A DNA stretch of 64,000 nt from Alistipes senegalensis JC50. GTDB lineage: Bacteria; Bacteroidota; Bacteroidia; Bacteroidales; Rikenellaceae. Where the stretch lies: the NCBI RefSeq assembly GCF_025145645.1, contig NZ_CP102252.1:930001-994000 (forward strand), read 5' to 3'. The notes beneath the pieces are model-generated. The model searched no databases and was not told the DNA's origin. It saw only the letters and a program-made list of their open reading frames with translations. Position numbers and translations under genes: made by a program. Below, in pieces: positions 17,788 through 30,706 of this stretch. Each line of letters starts with the position of its first letter. Position 1 is the stretch's first letter.

Positions 17788-18537
17788 TCAGCCGAGCAAC
17801 CCCCGGGCCGAAGCATAGCGCACCGCCTCCATCGAATTGTCCACATTCAGCTTCTCAAGAATGCGCTGGCGGTGCGTGTTGACCGTATGCACGCTGATAG
17901 CCAGTTGATCGGCAATCTCCTTCGACAGTTTTCCCCGGCCTATCAGACGCAGGATTTCCCGCTCGCGGCCGGACAAATGCGGATTTTCGGTCACAGGAAA
18001 CGGGCAGACCTCGCCCGTTCGATAATGGAACAGCTGACTGCGCACGCCGTCCTCCGTCCCCTGATTGGGCGAAACGTCCAGCATGCTCAGCGAAAGCCAG
18101 ACATTCCCCGAGCGGTCCAACTCCAACACCTGAAACTGCTCGATGACCCGCACGTAACGCCCGCCGACATCCACCCGGTATTCATTGATCAGCTTCGCAT
18201 CGAAAGCCAACTCTTTGTGTTCCAATACATACCTCAGACAGGCGATGCCGTTGCGGTGCAGTTCCGTCCAGTCGTCGGGGTGGATGCGGCGCATAAAATA
18301 GTCCGAATCCTCGGCGGCGATGCCCTCCAGATCGTAACCGAACAGCTCCGAAAAGTTGTACGACGCGAAGACGTGACGGCGGGTATACATATCAAAGACC
18401 GAGATGCCGCTGTTCGCAACCTGCGACAACAGCGTCAACTGGAGAATATGACGTTCCAACACCGAGTAGTCCAGCTCCCGGGGATCGAACCGCTGGGAGT
18501 CCAACAGCTCCTCGAATTCACGTTGCAGTGTTTCCAT
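17788..18537 (-). CDS. PAS-domain LuxR-type transcriptional regulator
   Basis: A 249-aa DNA-binding regulator. Residues about 30-160 form a PAS-like sensor: NSGISVFDMYTRRHVFASYNF, LFGYDLEGI, YFMRRIHPDDWTELHR. The C-terminus is a LuxR/GerE helix-turn-helix: LSGREREILRLIGRGKLSKEIADQLAISVHTVNTHRQRILEKL. There is no receiver domain, so it senses through PAS rather than phosphorylation. A perfect 16-bp palindrome touches its start codon and lies between it and a divergent beta-barrel gene, suggesting autoregulation and joint control. The signal is unknown. Confidence 0.88.
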   Translation of the reverse strand: METLQREFEELLDSQRFDPRELDYSVLERHILQLTLLSQVANSGISVFDMYTRRHVFASYNFSELFGYDLEGIAAEDSDYFMRRIHPDDWTELHRNGIACLRYVLEHKELAFDAKLINEYRVDVGGRYVRVIEQFQVLELDRSGNVWLSLSMLDVSPNQGTEDGVRSQLFHYRTGEVCPFPVTENPHLSGREREILRLIGRGKLSKEIADQLAISVHTVNTHRQRILEKLNVDNSMEAVRYASARGLLG

Positions 18538-18553
18538 TACTGATTAATCAGTA
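18538..18553. promoter_or_regulatory. Perfect 16-bp palindrome, likely LuxR-regulator operator
   Basis: TACTGATTAATCAGTA is fully self-complementary and abuts the start codon of the PAS-LuxR gene on one side. It lies 71 bp upstream of the divergent beta-barrel gene on the other. Length and symmetry suit a dimeric helix-turn-helix protein. Confidence 0.6.
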
Positions 18554-18624
18554 TTGCCCAAAACGGACGTATGACCTTACTTTGCAGTGCAAAAATAACA
18601 CATTCAATCACAAAATTCGCAACC

Positions 18625-19173
18625 ATGAAAAAATTACTCATCACCGCCGGCCTGCTTTTCGCAGCCCTCAGCGCCTCGGCTCAATTCCACGCAGACCTCC
18701 GCGCAGGAGCGACGGCCTCCGCCATCGGCGACCAGCACCTCAAGATGGGCATCCGCGCCGGAGCCGGCGTCGAGTACCTCTTCACGGAACGCTGGGGGCT
18801 CCGCTCGGGGCTCTTCTTCTCGATGAAGGGCGCCACGACCTCGAACAACGTCTTCAACTACGACGCGGACAAGGCCACGCGGCTCTCCTGTCTCGATCTC
18901 CCGGTCGAAGCCCTCGTCTCGTTCCGCCTCTCGCAACGCTCGCGGCTGGCCCTGCACGGAGGTCCCTACGTCTCCTGCCTGCTCCATGCGTCCGTGCCCG
19001 AAGACGCCGGTTTCGACGTTCGCCGCTGGGAGATCGGGGCCGGTTTCGGCGCGGATTTCATCATCGGGCATTTCGTCATCGGCCCCGAAATTCAATACGG
19101 ACTGACGCGGCTGACGAAACCCGGCTCCGGCCACAACACGACCTACGCCGTGACGCTGGGCTATCGGTTCTGA
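18625..19173 (+). CDS. Small outer-membrane beta-barrel protein
   Basis: A 182-aa protein starting MKKLLITAGLLFAALSASAQ-F (18625), with a clear signal peptide; earlier in-frame Met codons fall in the promoter zone. The mature part alternates Gly and hydrophobic strands (DLRAGATASAIGD, AGAGVEYLFTERWGLRSGLFF, PVEALVSFRLSQRSRLALHGGPYVS) and ends in VTLGYRF, a typical barrel C-terminus. This is the 'outer membrane beta-barrel / PorT-like' fold, of about eight strands by length. Divergent from the LuxR regulator, which may control it. Specific function unknown. Confidence 0.82.
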   Translation: MKKLLITAGLLFAALSASAQFHADLRAGATASAIGDQHLKMGIRAGAGVEYLFTERWGLRSGLFFSMKGATTSNNVFNYDADKATRLSCLDLPVEALVSFRLSQRSRLALHGGPYVSCLLHASVPEDAGFDVRRWEIGAGFGADFIIGHFVIGPEIQYGLTRLTKPGSGHNTTYAVTLGYRF

Positions 19174-19190
19174 ATCCCGCCCCGGCAAAC

Positions 19191-19227
19191 AAAAAAACGC
19201 CTCTCCCGGTTCGGGAGAGGCGTTTTT
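19191..19227. terminator. Bidirectional terminator
   Basis: ACGCCTCTCCCG (19197-19208) pairs with CGGGAGAGGCGT (19212-19223), with an A7 run on the left and a T5 run on the right. It separates the beta-barrel gene from the convergent rpoC. Confidence 0.92.
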
Positions 19228-19281
19228 CGATATACCGCAGAACGGACCGACCGGCATAACCCGCCCGGCCGCCCTTTCGGA

Positions 19282-23541
<4,260 letters not shown>

Positions 23542-23577
23542 ATTCGTTCTCGTTTTTCTTTTCCTCTTAAATACACC

Positions 23578-26500
23578 TTACTCGAGCTTCACCGACAGGG
23601 CCAGACCGCGCAACTCGTGCAGCAGCACGTTCATTGCCTCGGGGATGCCCGGTTTGGGCAGGTTCTCGCCCTTGACGATGGCCTCGTACGCCTTGGCACG
23701 GCCCATCACGTCGTCGGACTTGATCGTCAGGATCTCCTGCAAGATATTGGCGGCGCCGAAGCCTTCGAGCGCCCAGACCTCCATCTCACCGAAACGCTGA
23801 CCGCCGAACTGCGCCTTACCGCCAAGCGGCTGCTGGGTGATGAGCGAGTAGGGACCGATCGAACGCGCGTGCATCTTGTCGTCGATCATGTGGCCCAGCT
23901 TGAGCATGTAGATCACGCCCACCGTGGCCGGCTGGTCGAACATCTCGCCCGTACCGCCGTCGTAGAGGTAGGTGCGGCCGCTGTGCGGAATGCCCGCCTG
24001 CGCCGTGTATTCGTTGATCTGGTCGAGCGAAGCGCCGTCGAAGATCGGCGTTGCGAATTTCAACCCCAGCTCGCGGCCGGCCCATCCGAGCACGGTCTCG
24101 TAAATCTGCCCGAGGTTCATTCGAGAAGGCACGCCCAGCGGGTTCAGGCAAATATCGACGATGGTTCCGTCTTCGAGGAACGGCATGTCCTCGTCGCGCA
24201 CGATACGGGCCACGATGCCCTTGTTGCCGTGGCGTCCGGCCATCTTGTCGCCCACTTTCAGCTTACGCTTCTTGGCGATGTAGACTTTGGCCATCTGGAT
24301 GACGCCCGTCTGCGGGAGTTCGTCGCCGTTGGTGATGTTGTATTTCTCACGCTTGATGGCGGCGTCGGCCTTCTTCCACTCGATGGTGTAGTTGTTGACG
24401 GTGGCCTCGATCAGCGCATCGGTGTGCGCGTCGCCCGTCCAGTTGCACGAGCCGAGGTTGAGATAACCCATCACCACGCCGGTCTTTTCGTCCGTCGATT
24501 TGCGGGCGATCTCCTCCAGCATCTTCTGCGAGAACTTCGTGCCCGCGGGGTAGAGCTCCACCCCGAAATAGTCGGTAACGCCCGTCGTGGTCTTGCCCTG
24601 AAGCAGGGTCCACAGCTTCGAAACCAGAAGCTTCGTGAGATCCGCGATCTCGGCTGCGAACTTCTCGTCGAGCTTGTCGAGCTGCGCTTTCTCGGCGCTC
24701 TTGCCCTTCTTGCCCTCCTTGTTGGCGCGGCTGTAAAGTTTGGTGTCGATCACCACGCCGTGCAGCGACGGCTGGGCTTTCAGCGAAGCGTCCTTCACAT
24801 CGCCGGCCTTGTCGCCGAAGATCGCACGGAGCAACTTCTCCTCGGGCGAAGGATCGCTCTCGCCCTTCGGGGTGATCTTACCGATCAGGATGTCGCCCGG
24901 GTGGATGTTGGCGCCGATGCGGACGATACCGTTGGCGTCGAGGTCCTTCGTGGCGTCCTCCGAAACGTTGGGAATATCCGACGTGAGCTCCTCGACACCG
25001 CGTTTGGTGTCGCGGACCTCCATGATATATTCATCGACATGCACCGAGGTGAAGATGTCCTCGCGCTGGATACGCTCCGAAATCACGATGGCATCCTCGA
25101 AGTTGTAACCCTTCCAGGGCATGAACGCCACCTTCAGGTTGCGGCCCAGAGCCAGTTCGCCGTGCTGCGTCGAATAACCCTCGGTCAGAATCTGCCCCTT
25201 CACGACCTTGTCGCCGGTCAGCACCGCGGGTTTCAGCGTCACCGAAGTGTTCTGGTTCGTCCGGCGGTAGCGCGGCAGCTCGTAAGTCGTGATTTCTGGA
25301 GCGAACGACGCGAGAATCTCGTCCTCCGTGCGCTCGTATTTGATCTGAATCTTCGTCGCATCGGCGAAAGTCACCTCGCCGTCGCCCTCGGCGACGATCT
25401 GGATGCGGCTGTCGGTGATCATGTCCTTCTCGATACCCGTGCCGACGATCGGGGCCTCCGAAGTCACCAGGGGCACGGCCTGGCGCATCATGTTCGAACC
25501 CATCAGCGCACGGTTGGCGTCGTCGTGCTCGAGGAACGGGATGAGGCTCGCGGCGATCGAGGCGATCTGGTTCGGAGCCACGTCCATCAGGTCCACTTCG
25601 CTGGCCGTAACCACGGGGAAATCGGCGCCCTCACGCGCCTTGATGCGGTCGGGCTCCAGGAAATTGCCCTCCTCGTCGATCGGGGTGTTGGCCTGTGCGG
25701 CCACCAAGTCCTCCTCCTCTTCGGCCGAGTAGTAGCGGATATGCGAATTGTCCATATCAACCTTGCCGTTCTCGACACGGCGGTACGGCGTCTCGATGAA
25801 TCCCATCGGGGAGATCTTCGCATAGACGCACAGCGACGAAATCAGACCGATGTTCGGGCCTTCCGGCGACTCGATCGGGCAGAGGCGTCCGTAGTGCGTA
25901 TAGTGCACGTCGCGCACCTCGAAACCGGCACGGTCGCGCGACAGACCGCCGGGACCGAGGGCCGACAGACGGCGCTTGTGCGTGATCTCGGCCAGCGGGT
26001 TGATCTGGTCCATGAACTGCGAAAGCTGCGAAGTGCCGAAGAAGGAGTTGATCACCGACGAGAGGGTCTTGGCGTTGATCAGGTCCACCGGCGTAAACAC
26101 TTCGTTGTCGCGCACGTTCATGCGCTCGCGGATCGTACGCGCCATGCGCACGAAACCGACCGAGAACTGATTCGACAGCTGCTCGCCCACCGTGCGGACA
26201 CGGCGGTTCGACAGGTGGTCGATATCATCGACATCGGCCTTCGAATTGATCAGCTGGATCAGGTATTTGATGATGGCGATGATGTCCTCGCGCGTCAGCG
26301 TACGGATAGCCGGGTCGATGTCCAAGTCCAGCTTCTTGTTGATACGGTAGCGGCCCACGTCGCCCAGGTCGTAGCGTTTGTCCGAGAAGAAAAGTTTCTC
26401 GATAACGTCGCGCGCCGTAGCCTCATCGGGCGGCTCCGAAGCGCGCAACTGTCTGTAAATGTAGACCACAGCCTCCTTTTCGGAGTTGCAGGGGTCCTTT

Positions 26501-27438
26501 TGCAGGGTGTTGTATATGATCGAGAAGTCGATGCCCGAAAGATTCTCCTTGTGCAGGAGGATCGTCTTGGCGCCGCTCTCGATAATTTCGTCGATATGGC
26601 TCTCTTCGAGGACCGTTTCGCGGTCCACGATGACGTTGTTTCGCTCGATGGAGACCACCTCGCCCGTATCCTCGTCCACGAAGTCCTCGACCCACGTCGA
26701 GAGCACCCTCGCGGCCAGTTTGCGGCCCACGGCCTTTTTGAGGTTGGCCTTGTTGACCTTCACCTCGTCCGCCAGGTCGAAAATCTCGAGAATCTGTTGG
26801 TCCGCCTCGTAACCGATGGCACGCAGCAGCGTGGTGACGGGCAGCTTCTTCTTACGGTCGATGTAGGCGTACATCACGTTGTTGATGTCCGTTGCGAACT
26901 CGATCCACGAACCCTTGAACGGAATGATTCGCGCCGAGTAGAGCTTGGTGCCGTTGGTGTGCATGCTCTGTCCGAAGAACACGCCCGGCGAACGGTGCAG
27001 CTGGGATACGATGACGCGCTCCGCACCGTTGATGACGAACGTACCGCGTTCGGTCATATAGGGAATCGTACCGAAGTAAACGTCCTGGACGACCACGCCG
27101 AAATCCTCGTGTTCGTCGTCCGTGCAGTAAAGTTTCAGCTTTGCTTTCAGCGGGACGCTGTACGTCAAACCGCGCTCCAGACACTCCTCGATCGAGTAGC
27201 GGGGCGGGTCGATATAGTAGTCGATGAACTCCAGAACGAAGTTGTTCCGGGTGTCCGTGATGGGGAAATTTTCCTGAAAGACCTTGTACAGGCCCTCGTT
27301 CTTACGGTTTTCAGCCGTAGTGTCCATCTGGAAAAAGTCCCGGAATGATTTAAGCTGTACCTCCAGCAGATCCGGATAGGGAACCCGGTTCTTGACTGTC
27401 GAAAAGCTAATTCTCTGTTGTGTTTTTGCTGCGGACAT
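23578..27438 (-). CDS. rpoB: RNA polymerase subunit beta
   Basis: A 1286-aa protein. I start it at MSAAKTQQRISFSTVKNR (27438); a longer frame begins 15 codons earlier, without the usual N-terminus. The rifampicin-binding region FFGTSQLSQFMDQINPLAEITHKRRLSALGPGG is intact with the sensitive-type Ser, Asp and His residues. Also seen are IESPEGPNIGLI, GYNFEDAIVISER, DKMAGRHGNKGIV and the C-terminal LGGKAQFGGQRFGEMEVWALE. It forms the catalytic cleft with beta'. It follows rplL through a 232-bp gap that contains an attenuator-like hairpin. Confidence 0.98.
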   Translation of the reverse strand: MSAAKTQQRISFSTVKNRVPYPDLLEVQLKSFRDFFQMDTTAENRKNEGLYKVFQENFPITDTRNNFVLEFIDYYIDPPRYSIEECLERGLTYSVPLKAKLKLYCTDDEHEDFGVVVQDVYFGTIPYMTERGTFVINGAERVIVSQLHRSPGVFFGQSMHTNGTKLYSARIIPFKGSWIEFATDINNVMYAYIDRKKKLPVTTLLRAIGYEADQQILEIFDLADEVKVNKANLKKAVGRKLAARVLSTWVEDFVDEDTGEVVSIERNNVIVDRETVLEESHIDEIIESGAKTILLHKENLSGIDFSIIYNTLQKDPCNSEKEAVVYIYRQLRASEPPDEATARDVIEKLFFSDKRYDLGDVGRYRINKKLDLDIDPAIRTLTREDIIAIIKYLIQLINSKADVDDIDHLSNRRVRTVGEQLSNQFSVGFVRMARTIRERMNVRDNEVFTPVDLINAKTLSSVINSFFGTSQLSQFMDQINPLAEITHKRRLSALGPGGLSRDRAGFEVRDVHYTHYGRLCPIESPEGPNIGLISSLCVYAKISPMGFIETPYRRVENGKVDMDNSHIRYYSAEEEEDLVAAQANTPIDEEGNFLEPDRIKAREGADFPVVTASEVDLMDVAPNQIASIAASLIPFLEHDDANRALMGSNMMRQAVPLVTSEAPIVGTGIEKDMITDSRIQIVAEGDGEVTFADATKIQIKYERTEDEILASFAPEITTYELPRYRRTNQNTSVTLKPAVLTGDKVVKGQILTEGYSTQHGELALGRNLKVAFMPWKGYNFEDAIVISERIQREDIFTSVHVDEYIMEVRDTKRGVEELTSDIPNVSEDATKDLDANGIVRIGANIHPGDILIGKITPKGESDPSPEEKLLRAIFGDKAGDVKDASLKAQPSLHGVVIDTKLYSRANKEGKKGKSAEKAQLDKLDEKFAAEIADLTKLLVSKLWTLLQGKTTTGVTDYFGVELYPAGTKFSQKMLEEIARKSTDEKTGVVMGYLNLGSCNWTGDAHTDALIEATVNNYTIEWKKADAAIKREKYNITNGDELPQTGVIQMAKVYIAKKRKLKVGDKMAGRHGNKGIVARIVRDEDMPFLEDGTIVDICLNPLGVPSRMNLGQIYETVLGWAGRELGLKFATPIFDGASLDQINEYTAQAGIPHSGRTYLYDGGTGEMFDQPATVGVIYMLKLGHMIDDKMHARSIGPYSLITQQPLGGKAQFGGQRFGEMEVWALEGFGAANILQEILTIKSDDVMGRAKAYEAIVKGENLPKPGIPEAMNVLLHELRGLALSVKLE

Positions 27439-27598
27439 CGTAAAATCCAAATTAGTTGAAGTGTAATGGGTTACGCTCCCCAAAATTGCGGGCCTTCTAT
27501 CCCGCCAATGCCCCCGTATTCAGGCGTCCTTCGCCCCGGGAGCATTTTCTTCCAAAAACCGGACACAGCTCCTGATCGGCACTTCCAGTCTTTAGACC

Positions 27599-27637
27599 AA
27601 GAAAAGGCATAGAGCTAACACCTTCGGTTAGCCCTAT
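27599..27637 (-). terminator. Attenuator-like hairpin between rplL and rpoB
   Basis: On the minus strand ATAGGGCTAAC pairs with GTTAGCTCTAT (27637-27609) over a 7-nt loop with one mismatch/wobble, followed by CCTTTTCT. A partial terminator here would lower rpoBC relative to ribosomal protein output, as known at the same place in E. coli. Confidence 0.6.
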
Positions 27638-27670
27638 ACCTGATTGTCTGCTGAGACCTAAGCAGCAATG

Positions 27671-28048
27671 CTACTTGAGCTCAACTTCAGCACCTGCCTC
27701 CTCGAGCTGGCCCTTGATCTGCTCAGCCTCTTCCTTGGAAACACCCTCCTTAACGGCCTTGGGAGCACCGTCAACGAGCGCTTTAGCGTCACCCAGCGAA
27801 AGACCGGCGATGTCCTTCACGACCTTGATAACCTGGAGCTTGGCCTGGCCGGCGGCTTTCAGGATCACGTCGAACGTCGATTTCTCGGCAGCAGCGGCCT
27901 CGCCTGCGCCGGCAGCGGGAGCTGCAACGGCAACAGCGGCAGCAGCCGGCTCGATGCCATACTCCTCCTTGAGGATCTGAGCGAGTTCGTTTACCTCGGT
28001 AACCTTCAGGTTAACCAGTTCTTCAGCAAGTTTCTTTACGTCTGCCAT
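27671..28048 (-). CDS. rplL: 50S ribosomal protein L7/L12
   Basis: A 125-aa stalk protein that recruits translation GTPases. It has an N-terminal dimerisation helix (MADVKKLAEELVNLKVTEVNELA), an Ala/Gly-rich hinge around residues 35-52, and the C-terminal domain EKSTFDVILKAAGQAKLQVIKVVKDIAGLSLGDAKALVDGAPKAVKEGVSKEEAE. Normal length. It lies 43 bp after rplJ. Confidence 0.98.
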   Translation of the reverse strand: MADVKKLAEELVNLKVTEVNELAQILKEEYGIEPAAAAVAVAAPAAGAGEAAAAEKSTFDVILKAAGQAKLQVIKVVKDIAGLSLGDAKALVDGAPKAVKEGVSKEEAEQIKGQLEEAGAEVELK

Positions 28049-28091
28049 AGTTGTAAGCTTATTAATTTGTTTTTGATTCTTGTTTGTGAAA

Positions 28092-28616
28092 TTAATTGTT
28101 TCTCGATTCGAGCGTCTTCACGATGCCCGCAATCTTTTGGCCTGCATTAGCCTGCAATGCAGAGATAACATTCTTCGCCGGGGATTGCAGCAGAGCGACG
28201 ATATCGCCGATGAGCTCCTCCTTCGACTTGATGTTACACAGAGCGTCCAGCTGGTTGTCGCCCACGTAAACGCATCCCTCGGCGAAAGCCGCTTTCAGGA
28301 CGGGTTTGTCCGAATTCTTGCGGAACTCCTTGATAAGCACAGCGGGAGCTTTCGCAACATGGGCGAACATGATCGAGGTAGGACCCTCCAATACTTTTAC
28401 CAGATCAGCATCGGCTTTCTCCACCTTCTCGAGGGCTTTGCCCAGAAGGGTGTTCTTGGCCACCACCAGTTTCACATCGCTCTCGAAGCACTTGCGGCGC
28501 AGGGCAGCGGTCTGCTCGGCATTGAGCGACTCGATGTCGGCGATGTAGAAGTGAGGATAAGCCTGGAGCTGCTCGGCGAGGTTGTTGATTACAACCAGTT
28601 TTTCTTCCTTAGTCAT
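28092..28616 (-). CDS. rplJ: 50S ribosomal protein L10
   Basis: A 174-aa protein forming the base of the L7/L12 stalk. The N-terminus reads MTKEEKLVVINNLAEQLQ with the following helix-strand ESLNAEQTAALRRKCFES and VAKNTLLGKAL, as expected for L10; the C-terminal helix binds L7/L12 dimers. It lies 17 bp downstream of rplA. In other bacteria the L10-L7/L12 complex represses its own mRNA; the space here is too short to show a leader. Confidence 0.97.
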   Translation of the reverse strand: MTKEEKLVVINNLAEQLQAYPHFYIADIESLNAEQTAALRRKCFESDVKLVVAKNTLLGKALEKVEKADADLVKVLEGPTSIMFAHVAKAPAVLIKEFRKNSDKPVLKAAFAEGCVYVGDNQLDALCNIKSKEELIGDIVALLQSPAKNVISALQANAGQKIAGIVKTLESRNN

Positions 28617-28633
28617 CTCTTCTTTCCTCCTTC

Positions 28634-29332
28634 TTATTTGGTTTCTACTGATTTGGAATCAATCTGCACGCCGGGGCTCATGGTGGTCGAGAGATAGATA
28701 CTCTTCACATAAGAACCTTTGGCAGCAGCCGGTTTGAGCTTGATGATCATATTCAGCACCTCTTTCGCGTTTTCCACGATCTGATCCGCCGAGAACGACA
28801 CCTTGCCCACCGTCGTGTGGATGATACCGAACTTATCGACCTTGAAGTCGATCTTACCGGCCTTCACCTCGCCTACGGCTTTGCCGACTTCCATCGTCAC
28901 CGTACCGGTCTTGGGGTTCGGCATCAGGCCGCGGGGACCCAGAATACGGCCCAGCGCACCCACCTTGCCCATCACATTGGGAGTACAGATGATCACGTCA
29001 ACGTCGGTCCAGCCGGCCTTGATCTTGTCAACATACTCGTCCAGACCTACATAGTCGGCGCCTGCGGCCTGTGCCTCGGCCTCCTTCTCGGGAGTACAGA
29101 GCACCAGCACACGCACCGTCTTGCCGGTTCCGTGGGGCAGCGTCACCACGCCGCGGACCATCTGGTTCGCCTTGCGCGGGTCTACGCCCAAACGCACGTC
29201 GATATCCACCGAAGCGTCGAATTTCGTGAACGTAATTTCCTTCAGAAGAGCGGCAGCCTCCGAGAGCTTGTAAGCCTTACCGGCTTCCACCTTAGCGTAG
29301 GCGATCTTTTGATTTTTTGTCAACTTACTCAT
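28634..29332 (-). CDS. rplA: 50S ribosomal protein L1
   Basis: A 232-aa L1 stalk protein that binds 23S rRNA near the E site. It has MSKLTKNQKIAYAKVEAGKAYKL, the core VRGVVTLPHGTGKTVRVLVL, the conserved PNVMGKVGALGRILGPRGLMPNPKTGTV and the C-terminal GSYVKSIYLSTTMSPGV. Full length. Only 11 bp follow rplK. L1 autoregulates the rplK-rplA unit in many bacteria. Confidence 0.98.
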   Translation of the reverse strand: MSKLTKNQKIAYAKVEAGKAYKLSEAAALLKEITFTKFDASVDIDVRLGVDPRKANQMVRGVVTLPHGTGKTVRVLVLCTPEKEAEAQAAGADYVGLDEYVDKIKAGWTDVDVIICTPNVMGKVGALGRILGPRGLMPNPKTGTVTMEVGKAVGEVKAGKIDFKVDKFGIIHTTVGKVSFSADQIVENAKEVLNMIIKLKPAAAKGSYVKSIYLSTTMSPGVQIDSKSVETK

Positions 29333-29343
29333 CTTCTTCGCAA

Positions 29344-29784
29344 TTACATATTAGGAAATTCTCCGACGACATTGATACCCATACTGCGGGCAGTACCGGC
29401 AACCATGCGCATCGCGGCCTCCAACGTAAAGCAGTTCATGTCAGGCATCTTGCCCTGAGCGATCTCGCGGATCTGATCCCACGTCACCTGTCCCACCTTG
29501 TCGCGGTTGGGCTGTGCGGAACCTTTCTGCACTTTCGCTGCTTCTTTGAGCTGGACGGCTACGGGCGGCTGTTTTACAACGAAATCGAACGATTTGTCGC
29601 TGTAAACCGTGATGATGACCGGAAGAACCTTTCCCGCCTTGTCCTGCGTACGTGCATTGAACTGCTTGCAGAAGTCCATGATATTGACTCCCTTAGAACC
29701 CAATGCGGGACCAACCGGGGGCGAAGGATTGGCGGCACCACCTTTGATCTGCAATTTAATAAATGCAGCAACCTCTTTTGCCAT
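29344..29784 (-). CDS. rplK: 50S ribosomal protein L11
   Basis: A 146-aa protein of the GTPase-associated centre. The N-terminal domain reads MAKEVAAFIKLQIKGGAANPSPPVGPALG; the C-terminal rRNA-binding domain includes QVTWDQIREIAQGKMPDMN and ends GTARSMGINVVG. Length is standard. It lies 16 bp after nusG. Confidence 0.98.
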   Translation of the reverse strand: MAKEVAAFIKLQIKGGAANPSPPVGPALGSKGVNIMDFCKQFNARTQDKAGKVLPVIITVYSDKSFDFVVKQPPVAVQLKEAAKVQKGSAQPNRDKVGQVTWDQIREIAQGKMPDMNCFTLEAAMRMVAGTARSMGINVVGEFPNM

Positions 29785-29800
29785 AGTTTTCCTTGGTTAA

Positions 29801-30361
29801 TTATTCTTTTTCTACTTGAGTGAAACCCAACTCCATAGGAGTTTTGCGCCCGAATATCTTCACCGATACCGTGAGTTTCTTGCGCTCATTGTCAACTGCC
29901 TCGATAGTACCTTGGAAGCTCGAGAAAGGACCGTCCGTAACCTTTACGGTCTCGCCGACAAAGAATGGTATTTCGTTTTCCTCCTCCATGGCGTTCATCT
30001 CATCGACACGGCCCAGGATGCGCGCGACCTCCTGCGGACGCAGGGGCGTGGCGTTCATCTTGCGGCTGTCCTCTTTGGTGTCGCCTAAGAAACCCAGCAC
30101 ATTGGGAGTATTGCGAATTATAATCGGAATCTGGCCCACGAAAGCGGCCTCCACCAACACGTAGCCCGGATAAGAAACCTTCTCTTTCGAAACTTTCTTA
30201 CCGTTGCGGATGGTATAGACTTTTTCCGTAGGGATCAGCACCTGGGAGATGTAGTCTTCGAGGTGGTTGTGACGGATTTCTGCTTCGATATACTCCTTCA
30301 CTTTCGCCTCCTTGCCGCCGATGGCACGGACTACATACCACTGTTTCTTAATCTCGCTCAT
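29801..30361 (-). CDS. nusG: Transcription elongation/antitermination factor NusG
   Basis: A 186-aa factor that binds RNA polymerase and couples transcription to translation. The N-terminal NGN domain runs from KKQWYVVRAIGGKEAKVKEYIE to YPGYVLVEAAF and NTPNVLGFLG; the C-terminal KOW domain reads VGETVKVTDGPFSSFQGTIEAVD. Position between secE and rplK is the conserved bacterial order. Confidence 0.98.
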   Translation of the reverse strand: MSEIKKQWYVVRAIGGKEAKVKEYIEAEIRHNHLEDYISQVLIPTEKVYTIRNGKKVSKEKVSYPGYVLVEAAFVGQIPIIIRNTPNVLGFLGDTKEDSRKMNATPLRPQEVARILGRVDEMNAMEEENEIPFFVGETVKVTDGPFSSFQGTIEAVDNERKKLTVSVKIFGRKTPMELGFTQVEKE

Positions 30362-30376
30362 TGGATTCAGCAGAAA

Positions 30377-30574
30377 TTAACGGCCAAGATTACCCAGGGT
30401 CTTGTAAATGGCGGCCATCATGTTCTCGAACGTCAGGTCCATCGCCAGTACGACAATGGCGAAGATGGCCGAAGCCACCATCACGACCACCGTCGAGCTT
30501 TGAAGTTGCGGGAACGTAGGCCACGTCACCTTGTTTACAAGCTCGTTATAGGATTCTTTGATGTAATTCAACAT
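30377..30574 (-). CDS. secE: Preprotein translocase subunit SecE
   Basis: A 65-aa single-span membrane protein: MLNYIKESYNELVNKVTWPTFPQL is the amphipathic SecE signature (KVTWPT), followed by one transmembrane helix (VVVMVASAIFAIVVLAMDL). It stabilises SecY in the translocon. Short single-helix form, usual outside Enterobacteria. It lies between tRNA-Trp and nusG. Confidence 0.95.
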   Translation of the reverse strand: MLNYIKESYNELVNKVTWPTFPQLQSSTVVVMVASAIFAIVVLAMDLTFENMMAAIYKTLGNLGR

Positions 30575-30591
30575 ATCTTCTTCCTTTATTT

Positions 30592-30665
30592 TGGCAGGAG
30601 CAGAGAGATTCGAACTCCCATCAACGGTTTTGGAGACCGCTATTCTACCCTTGAACTATGCTCCT
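30592..30665 (-). tRNA. tRNA-Trp (CCA anticodon)
   Basis: A 74-nt tRNA with acceptor AGGAGCA/TGCTCCT, anticodon loop CTCCAAA giving CCA, T-loop TTCGAAT and encoded 3' CCA. It sits between tuf and secE, as in many bacteria, and is probably processed from the operon transcript. Confidence 0.95.
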
Positions 30666-30706
30666 AAAATGAGAAGCGGCACGGGACCGCTTCTCTATCG
30701 GGTCAA

